This document shows, piece after piece, positions 58,275 to 64,000 of a stretch of DNA of 64,000 bases. Source of the DNA: Limisphaerales bacterium (GTDB lineage: Bacteria; Verrucomicrobiota; Verrucomicrobiia; Limisphaerales; UBA1096); assembly GCA_004213515.1 (NCBI GenBank), contig SHAK01000002.1, forward strand, positions 1-64,000, given 5' to 3'. The notes under the pieces are model-generated. The model was not told the origin of the DNA and did not search any database. It saw only the letters and a program-made list of their open reading frames with translations. The number at the start of each line of letters is the position of its first letter. The stretch's first letter is position 1. A program made the translations under genes and the position numbers.

Positions 58275-59747
58275 CTAGTATATTCTTAAGTTATCAACCA
58301 TAACACAGCGACGCACACGGGTGAATGTTCTCGGATTAGTCACGCCTTCTCCAGTCGGGGTTGCAATTGAAAAACTTAAGTAACCTTCACCTCCCAAACC
58401 TAAGCCAGCCATAGAAGGGCCATTCTTAACAAATAGTGTGGTATCAAGCGCTCGCCCCATAGCTGTCATATTATTGACATCGTGCGAGTGGATGATCGCC
58501 GTATGGCGATAATTGTGCTCTGACTTCTTTGCTGCAGCGATACCTTCATCAATAGTACGAACACGAACTATCGGAAGCATTGGCATCATCTGCTCTTCTT
58601 CAACAAAAAGATGATCAGGACGTGTCTCTGCAAAAAGCAGTTGTGTTCCAGAAGATACATTGACACCGGCAGCCTGAGCCAAAACTGAGACATCCTTACC
58701 TATAAAATCCTTATTCGTTGCAGCATGGCCACACCCTGCGCCTTTTCCTTCTGGAAATACAAATGCAGCTTGCGTCAATGCATCAAGCTGAGAGTTATTT
58801 AATCGGACCGCAGCGTGACGCTCCATTGCGCCCATGAAATCATCAGCGATACTATCCAAAACAAATATCTGTTTTTCACCAATGCAAAGAAGATTATTGT
58901 CATAGCTTGCCCCCTGCACTACACAGCGCGCTGCACGATCTATATCTGCCGTATTATCGACAAGTACAGGAGGGTTGCCTGGTCCTGCACAGATGGCTCG
59001 CTTTCCCGTCTTCATTGCAGCCGCAACAACTCCTGGCCCGCCAGTGACACACAACAAACGAACGTTTTCGTTGCCGCACATTTCCTTAAACGAATCAAAA
59101 GTTGGTTGCTCGATTATACATGCAATGTTTTCGATACCAATTGAACGATAAATTGCTTCATTAAATTTACGAACTGCCATTGCAGCACACTGAGCAGCGG
59201 CTGGATGAGCGTTGAATACCACTGCATTACCTGCTGCAACAATATTAACAATATTCCCAGCAAGTGTAGGGATCGAATGAGTAGAAGGAGTAACTGCACC
59301 AACTACACCAAATGGGGTATACTCTTCCAATGTGATTCCATTATCTCCGCTTCGCCCTTCAGGCCTAAGCCACTCAACACCAGGAACATCACGAATAATA
59401 TGAAGCTTCTCGATCTTATGATCTAATCGTCCGATTTTGGATTCCTCAAGCTCAATTCGCCCCCAATCATCAGCATTGGTCTCACACATGCCTTTAACGA
59501 TTTCAATGATTTTTCGGCGCGCCCCAATACCCTGATTTCGTAGTTGAATAAAAGCCTCTGCAGCTGCTTCGCAGGCGTCATTTGCATTTTTAAAAACACC
59601 AAAATCCTTACTACTGCTGCCTTTGCCGCTGCAGCCACAAGATCCATTATCACTTTTTACATCTTGAATGGAAGAGTCACCACCCAAGCGCCCTAAAACA
59701 TCTTGGATGACATCTTTGATCAACGCTTCGTTAACTGCATTAGCCAT
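58275..59747 (-). CDS. CoA-acylating aldehyde dehydrogenase (PduP/EutE-like) with N-terminal encapsulation-peptide-like helix
   Basis: MANAVNEALIKDVIQDVLGRLGG N-terminal helix; TPSTHSIPTLAGNIVNIVAAGNAVVFNAHPAA, ICAGPGNPPVLVDNTADIDRAARCVVQGASYDNNLLCIGEKQIFV. Confidence 0.94.
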   Translation of the reverse strand: MANAVNEALIKDVIQDVLGRLGGDSSIQDVKSDNGSCGCSGKGSSSKDFGVFKNANDACEAAAEAFIQLRNQGIGARRKIIEIVKGMCETNADDWGRIELEESKIGRLDHKIEKLHIIRDVPGVEWLRPEGRSGDNGITLEEYTPFGVVGAVTPSTHSIPTLAGNIVNIVAAGNAVVFNAHPAAAQCAAMAVRKFNEAIYRSIGIENIACIIEQPTFDSFKEMCGNENVRLLCVTGGPGVVAAAMKTGKRAICAGPGNPPVLVDNTADIDRAARCVVQGASYDNNLLCIGEKQIFVLDSIADDFMGAMERHAAVRLNNSQLDALTQAAFVFPEGKGAGCGHAATNKDFIGKDVSVLAQAAGVNVSSGTQLLFAETRPDHLFVEEEQMMPMLPIVRVRTIDEGIAAAKKSEHNYRHTAIIHSHDVNNMTAMGRALDTTLFVKNGPSMAGLGLGGEGYLSFSIATPTGEGVTNPRTFTRVRRCVMVDNLRIY

Positions 59748-59790
59748 ATTGATTCCTATAAGTTATATTATTTATTATGATCAATCAGAT

Positions 59791-60114
59791 TTAGATATGA
59801 TCGTCTTTTTTTGCATCAAAAATTATCTGACCTAATACATCCACAGTGTCAACAATGCCCACAACTACAGCATCCACAGGTGCGCTCTTCATATTTGGCG
59901 CCAACCGCGCAGAACTGCCTTGGGTAAACATTATTAACTCCCCTTCTCCGGCACCAACAGAGTCGACTGCTATAATTGTATTTTTTCCGGGGCGAAATTT
60001 GGCTGGATCGCTTTCGTCAACCAATTGAGGACGAACAAGAAGTAACTTTCGGCCACTCAATGCTTCATCCTTCTTGGTCGCGACAACTGACCCCTCTACT
60101 CGGGCAAGGAACAT
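59791..60114 (-). CDS. BMC-P (EutN/CcmL-type) shell vertex protein
   Basis: MFLARVEGSVVATKKDEALSGRKLLLVRPQL...IIAVDSVGAGEGELIMFTQGSSARLAPNMKSAPVDAVVVGIVDTVD. Confidence 0.95.
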   Translation of the reverse strand: MFLARVEGSVVATKKDEALSGRKLLLVRPQLVDESDPAKFRPGKNTIIAVDSVGAGEGELIMFTQGSSARLAPNMKSAPVDAVVVGIVDTVDVLGQIIFDAKKDDHI

Positions 60115-60126
60115 TCCTGTACCTCC

Positions 60127-60414
60127 TTATTTCTTGGTTTTTGGTAAAACCGTAGCGACGTCACTATGTGGACGCGCTATTACGTGCACACTTACAACTT
60201 CACCTCCAATGGCTTTAACGGCTTCCGCACCAGCATCAGTTGCGGCTTTCACTGCAGCAACATCTCCGGTAACACAGGCGCTAACGAGAGCATTGCCAAC
60301 TTGCTGCATCGGCCCAGACAACTCCACATTTGCGGATTTTAGCATGGCGTCGGTTCCTTCAACCAAGGCAACAAGGCCTCGAGTTTCTATCAATCCTATA
60401 GCTTGTTGAGACAT
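60127..60414 (-). CDS. BMC-H hexameric shell protein (pore-region motif GNA)
   Basis: [81 protein letters not shown]. Confidence 0.96.
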   Translation of the reverse strand: MSQQAIGLIETRGLVALVEGTDAMLKSANVELSGPMQQVGNALVSACVTGDVAAVKAATDAGAEAVKAIGGEVVSVHVIARPHSDVATVLPKTKK

Positions 60415-60447
60415 ATTATTTCTTTGTTTTTGTTATTTTAAAAAAAG

Positions 60448-61638
60448 TTAGTTTTGTTTGTTTTCTAAAAATCGCTTCACTTCACGAGCCACCACTAGCT
60501 CCTCATTAGTTGGTATTACCAACACCTTAACTGTAGAATTTTCCGAGCTAATAATGGCTTCTTCTGCTTTTATGGAACCATTCTTGGATGGATCCAATTC
60601 AATTCCTATCTGGTCCATATTTGCACAAATTTCTGCACGAATTTCTGCACGGTTTTCACCAATTCCAGCAGTAAACACGAGAGCATCTAGTCCATTGAGT
60701 TGAGCCATGTATGCTCCAATCCAGTGGCGTACTGATTTCACAAATACTTCCAAAGCCAATCGAGCATTTGCATCTCCACTGTCTGCCGCAGATTGTATAT
60801 CGCGAATATCATTGTACTTTCCGCTCAATCCCTTAAGCCCACTCTCATTACACAACGCATGTTCAACTTCATCAACCGAGAGACCGTCTCGTCGCATCAT
60901 GTGAAGCACAGCCATAGAGTCTAGATCCCCTACACGATTATTATGTGGTAAACCAGACTGAGGGCTTAGGCCCATACTATTACCAATTGCCGCTCCATTG
61001 AGAATACCAGTAACAGAAGAACTACCACCAAGGTGACATGAAACCACTCTGAACATTGAACCCTCAACTTGTGAACTCACCTCATCAACATAAAGATTAC
61101 GCGCACGGCTAGCCACGTCTTCTCGACCTAGAATTTCTGCTGACCTTTCCGCAATAAACTTGTGACTTGCTCCATGAAAACCCCATCGCCGGACTCCAGC
61201 ATCATACCAACTTTTAGGTACTGCATAGCGGCGGGATGACTCTGGCATCCATTGGTAAAAAGCCGTTTCAAATAGACCCACTAAAGGTGTCTCTGGCATC
61301 TTCTCCGCAAATAACCTTATACCACTAATATAAGGCGGATTATGAGCGGGCGCGACGTAGTTGCATTTTTCCATGGACTCAACGACTTGTTCCGTTAACT
61401 CAAGACAACCAGTAAGCCCCTCGGCCATAATAGTCTTGAATCCAACCGCATTAAGATCAGCCTCAGAGGTAATCCACCCTCCCTCCTTCAATTCAGACTG
61501 CACTTGCTCAATTGCCGCAGAGTGATCATTGACACGTTCAATGCCACCCTTAACTAACAGCTCTCCTTCACCGCTTGAAAAATCAAACAAGCGATATTTC
61601 ATAGAAGTAGATCCGAGGTTAGCAATGAGAATTTTCAC
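60448..61638 (-). CDS. ackA: Acetate/propionate kinase family protein
   Basis: MKILIANLGSTSMKYRLFDF, RRWGFHGASHKFIAERSAEIL, VVSCHLGGSSSVTGILNGAAIGNSMGLSPQSGLPHNNRVGDLD, DALVFTAGIGENRAEIR. Confidence 0.95.
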   Translation of the reverse strand: MKILIANLGSTSMKYRLFDFSSGEGELLVKGGIERVNDHSAAIEQVQSELKEGGWITSEADLNAVGFKTIMAEGLTGCLELTEQVVESMEKCNYVAPAHNPPYISGIRLFAEKMPETPLVGLFETAFYQWMPESSRRYAVPKSWYDAGVRRWGFHGASHKFIAERSAEILGREDVASRARNLYVDEVSSQVEGSMFRVVSCHLGGSSSVTGILNGAAIGNSMGLSPQSGLPHNNRVGDLDSMAVLHMMRRDGLSVDEVEHALCNESGLKGLSGKYNDIRDIQSAADSGDANARLALEVFVKSVRHWIGAYMAQLNGLDALVFTAGIGENRAEIRAEICANMDQIGIELDPSKNGSIKAEEAIISSENSTVKVLVIPTNEELVVAREVKRFLENKQN

Positions 61639-61676
61639 GACTGTTTAAACCAATCGGTTGGCTATGCAAGAATGTA

Positions 61677-61955
61677 TCAAGTTAACCAATCGCCTAATCC
61701 CTTTAAATCCTCATGAGGACGAGGAATAACTTGAACACTGATAACTTCTCCAACATCTGCCGCAGCGGCCGCACCTGCATCAGTAGCTGCCTTTACTGCT
61801 GCTACGTCTCCTCGATAGAAGCCTGTTACTAAACCACTGCCAACTTTATCCCAGCCGGTCATTGTAACATTTGCCGCTTTTAAAGCAGCGTCGCTAGCTT
61901 CCATTAAGGCACAGAAGCCCTTGCACTCAATCATTCCTATTGCTTGTTCAGCCAT
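61677..61955 (-). CDS. BMC-H hexameric shell protein (pore-region motif GSG)
   Basis: [82 protein letters not shown]. Confidence 0.96.
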   Translation of the reverse strand: MAEQAIGMIECKGFCALMEASDAALKAANVTMTGWDKVGSGLVTGFYRGDVAAVKAATDAGAAAAADVGEVISVQVIPRPHEDLKGLGDWLT

Positions 61956-61977
61956 AATATTTTTTTCGTTTTAAGTT

Positions 61978-62268
61978 TTATTTGTTAGCTTTACCGGGTG
62001 CTGTACTAAAAGCCTTTAATAATTCCTCGTGAGGACGAGCAATAACATGCGAACTAACCAATTCGCCCACTCGTGCTGCAGCATTGGTTCCCGCATCAAC
62101 GGCTGCCTTAATACTGCCTACGTCTCCTTTGGCTAACACGGTAATTAATCCGCCACCAATTGGGACGGTCTTTACCAAACTCACGTTAGCTGCCTTGACC
62201 ATTGCATCGCTGGCTTCAACACTGCCAACGTATCCCTTGGTCTCGATCATTCCTAGTGCTTCACTCAT
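61978..62268 (-). CDS. BMC-H hexameric shell protein (pore-region motif GGG)
   Basis: SEALGMIETKGYVGSVEASDAMVKAANVSLVKTVPIGGGLITVLAKGDVGSIKAAVDAGTNAAARVGELVSSHVIARPHEEL. Confidence 0.96.
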   Translation of the reverse strand: MSEALGMIETKGYVGSVEASDAMVKAANVSLVKTVPIGGGLITVLAKGDVGSIKAAVDAGTNAAARVGELVSSHVIARPHEELLKAFSTAPGKANK

Positions 62269-62297
62269 AATGTTTTTATTTTACGTTTAAAATTTGA

Positions 62298-62975
62298 TTA
62301 TTTAACCAGCTCACAAGGTGTGTCCGGTTTTAAATTCACAGAGTTGCCTTCGTCAGTATCAATATGCACCTCAAGTTTAAAACTATCATCTACTCGCACT
62401 AACATCTCATCAAAGGTTACCGCGCATGGTCCGCCGACTTTTAACTTCATTCGGTCACCAGCCGACACGCTATAAAATGCTGCATCGTCAGAATTCATAT
62501 GTACATGGCGCTCAGCTCTTATTATACCATCAGGCATTTCAAAAAAACCTTCAGGACCCATAAGCATACCACCAGGAGTTCCTTCTATCTTGCCGGACTG
62601 GCACAACGGAATATCAAAGCCAAGCGCAATTGCATCTGTATATGCTAGTTCAACCTGATTTAATGTTCTGCATGGTCCAAGAATACGCAAATTAGATATA
62701 ATACGACTACGGGGACCAACTAAAGTCACTGTCTCTTTAGCAGCAAACTGCCCGTCCTGATATAACCACTTCATCGGCGTAAGTTGATGATCCTTGCCAA
62801 AAAGTGATTCAACCGCTTCCTGAGTAAGATGACAGTGACGCGCGCTAACATTAACCACCAAAGGATTGGGTGCCTGTCCAGTGGCGGGCACTGTCTTACC
62901 CATTCGCTGGTAAACCGCTTGGCGAACTAAATGTTCCACCACTGCGCGATGAACTTTGTTAGACTGACTCTCCAT
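62298..62975 (-). CDS. pduL: PduL-type phosphate propanoyl/acyltransferase (PTAC)
   Basis: PLVVNVSARHCHLTQEAVESLFG, RTLNQVELAYTDAIALGFDIPL, GPEGFFEMPDGIIRAERHVHMNSDDAAFYSVSAGDRMKLKVGG; N-terminal amphipathic segment VHRAVVEHLVRQAVYQRMG. Confidence 0.94.
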   Translation of the reverse strand: MESQSNKVHRAVVEHLVRQAVYQRMGKTVPATGQAPNPLVVNVSARHCHLTQEAVESLFGKDHQLTPMKWLYQDGQFAAKETVTLVGPRSRIISNLRILGPCRTLNQVELAYTDAIALGFDIPLCQSGKIEGTPGGMLMGPEGFFEMPDGIIRAERHVHMNSDDAAFYSVSAGDRMKLKVGGPCAVTFDEMLVRVDDSFKLEVHIDTDEGNSVNLKPDTPCELVK

Positions 62976-63010
62976 ATTTAACTATTCGCGAAGAACAAAA
63001 AACCAATTAC

Positions 63011-63048
63011 ATGATAGTTCGTCAACAAAAAACTTGCAAAATCTATCA
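63011..63048 (-). promoter_or_regulatory. Candidate BMC operon promoter with overlapping inverted repeat
   Basis: Minus strand TTGCAA (63034-63039), 17-bp spacer, TATCAT (63011-63016); 6-bp inverted repeat TGATAG (63012-63017) / CTATCA (63043-63048). Confidence 0.4.
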
Positions 63049-63070
63049 ATTTCTACCAAATTATTTGCTT

Positions 63071-63829
63071 ATGCAGGCGGAAGAACGCCAATTTTTGATC
63101 GAACAACACCTTCAGAAGGTTGAATTTGCCTCGCTTGAAGAACTTTCTGAGAAGGTTGATGTTTCTATTTCTACTGTCAGGCGTGATCTGACCTTACTTG
63201 AAACCAAAGGTACTATTAGAAGAACGCACGGCGGAGCACGCTTAATTACTCCAAAATCTGATGAATTTACCTTTAGCGCGAGGGATACTCATCAATTAAC
63301 CGAAAAGGACTTGATCGGTCATGCTGCGGCGTCATTAATAAAACCTAACCAAGGAGTCATTATAGATGCCGGAACTACTGCTTATCACGTTGCCAAGCAT
63401 TTAGGAGGAAAAGCCTCGCATATTATTACAAACTCATTACCAGTAGCTAATCATTTTGGCTCAGACAACAGTGTCGAAGTACTGGTAACAGGCGGAGTGA
63501 TTTATCCAAGACTTGGAGTACTTGTGGGGCCACTGGCAGTCGAATCTCTCTCAATGATGCATGCCGATATAGCTATTATGAGTGGCGGTGGCATTACACT
63601 TGATGGCGTTACCAATTCCCACGCATTACTAATAGATATACAACGCGCCATGCTGAAGTCCGCACAGCATATAATTTTTTGTCTGGACCACACTAAGTTT
63701 AGCCGCCGCTCAGTCTCTCATCTATGTGAAATAAGTGCCATTGACACTGTAGTTACCGACAAGCAATCTCCAAAAGTTCTTGTCGAACAACTTAAGCAAT
63801 CAAATACAAAAGTAGTTATTGCGGAATAA
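63071..63829 (+). CDS. DeoR-family transcriptional regulator, divergent from the BMC operon
   Basis: MQAEERQFLIEQHLQKVEFASLEELSEKVDVSISTVRRDLTLLETKGTIRRTHGGARL; GVIIDAGTTAYHVAKHL; IIFCLDHTKFSRRS. The track's start at 63011 falls on the candidate promoter; ATG at 63071 preferred. Confidence 0.93.
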   Translation: MQAEERQFLIEQHLQKVEFASLEELSEKVDVSISTVRRDLTLLETKGTIRRTHGGARLITPKSDEFTFSARDTHQLTEKDLIGHAAASLIKPNQGVIIDAGTTAYHVAKHLGGKASHIITNSLPVANHFGSDNSVEVLVTGGVIYPRLGVLVGPLAVESLSMMHADIAIMSGGGITLDGVTNSHALLIDIQRAMLKSAQHIIFCLDHTKFSRRSVSHLCEISAIDTVVTDKQSPKVLVEQLKQSNTKVVIAE

Positions 63830-63922
63830 CAAATTTGGAAATTTGATTACGCTCATTTTTGAATCAAAAAATTAATTTTCTTAACAACGCTTAATTTATA
63901 AAATAATAAACTTTCTTGGATG

Positions 63923-64000
63923 CTAATATCTCAATAACCCAGCGATGCCACCTAGCTGCTTTAACTCAGCAATCTGTTCGCAAAACTCAATTTCAGCACT
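63923..64000 (-). CDS. Partial C-terminus of a CDS running off the window
   Basis: Minus-strand open frame from the edge to TAG at 63923: SAEIEFCEQIAELKQLGGIAGLLRY*. Too short to identify. Confidence 0.35.
   Translation of the reverse strand, partial: SAEIEFCEQIAELKQLGGIAGLLRY

Overview
64-kb window of an AT-rich chromosome. Gene content (DUF1501, DUF1080, ThuA, CotH, sulfatase, PVM-type microcompartment) suggests the PVC superphylum, probably a Verrucomicrobiota-like organism; this is inference from gene content, not phylogeny. About 50 well-supported CDSs were found. Housekeeping genes include an unaccompanied C-terminal half of carB, lpxC-fabZ-lpxA, pheT, rho, xseB-dxs, a PII gene and dnaA. 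A possible DnaA-box/origin region lies upstream of dnaA. The middle holds a catabolic/secreted-protein region: PQQ-like propeller, ThuA, DUF1080, sugar epimerase, M24 peptidase, esterase, CotH, PhoD, sulfatase, ankyrin, HpcH/HpaI aldolase and amidohydrolase. The most interesting system is a bacterial microcompartment (BMC) operon on the minus strand (about 55.3-63.0 kb) with a divergent DeoR-type regulator. It encodes three BMC-H and three BMC-P shell proteins, no BMC-T, a PduP-type aldehyde dehydrogenase, a PduL-type phosphotransacylase, an acetate/propionate-type kinase and a class II aldolase. It also encodes an uncharacterised TIM-barrel-like protein with a linker plus C-terminal tail resembling an encapsulation peptide. 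This organisation matches the published Planctomycetes-Verrucomicrobia (PVM) fucose/rhamnose-type BMC. The accessory TIM-barrel protein, the N-terminal 'TPSAR' module on the aldolase, the divergent BMC-H pore loops and the candidate promoter/operator are the parts most worth follow-up. No tRNA, rRNA, CRISPR array or transposon was recognised. All calls come from reading the sequence and ORF translations; no database searches were run.
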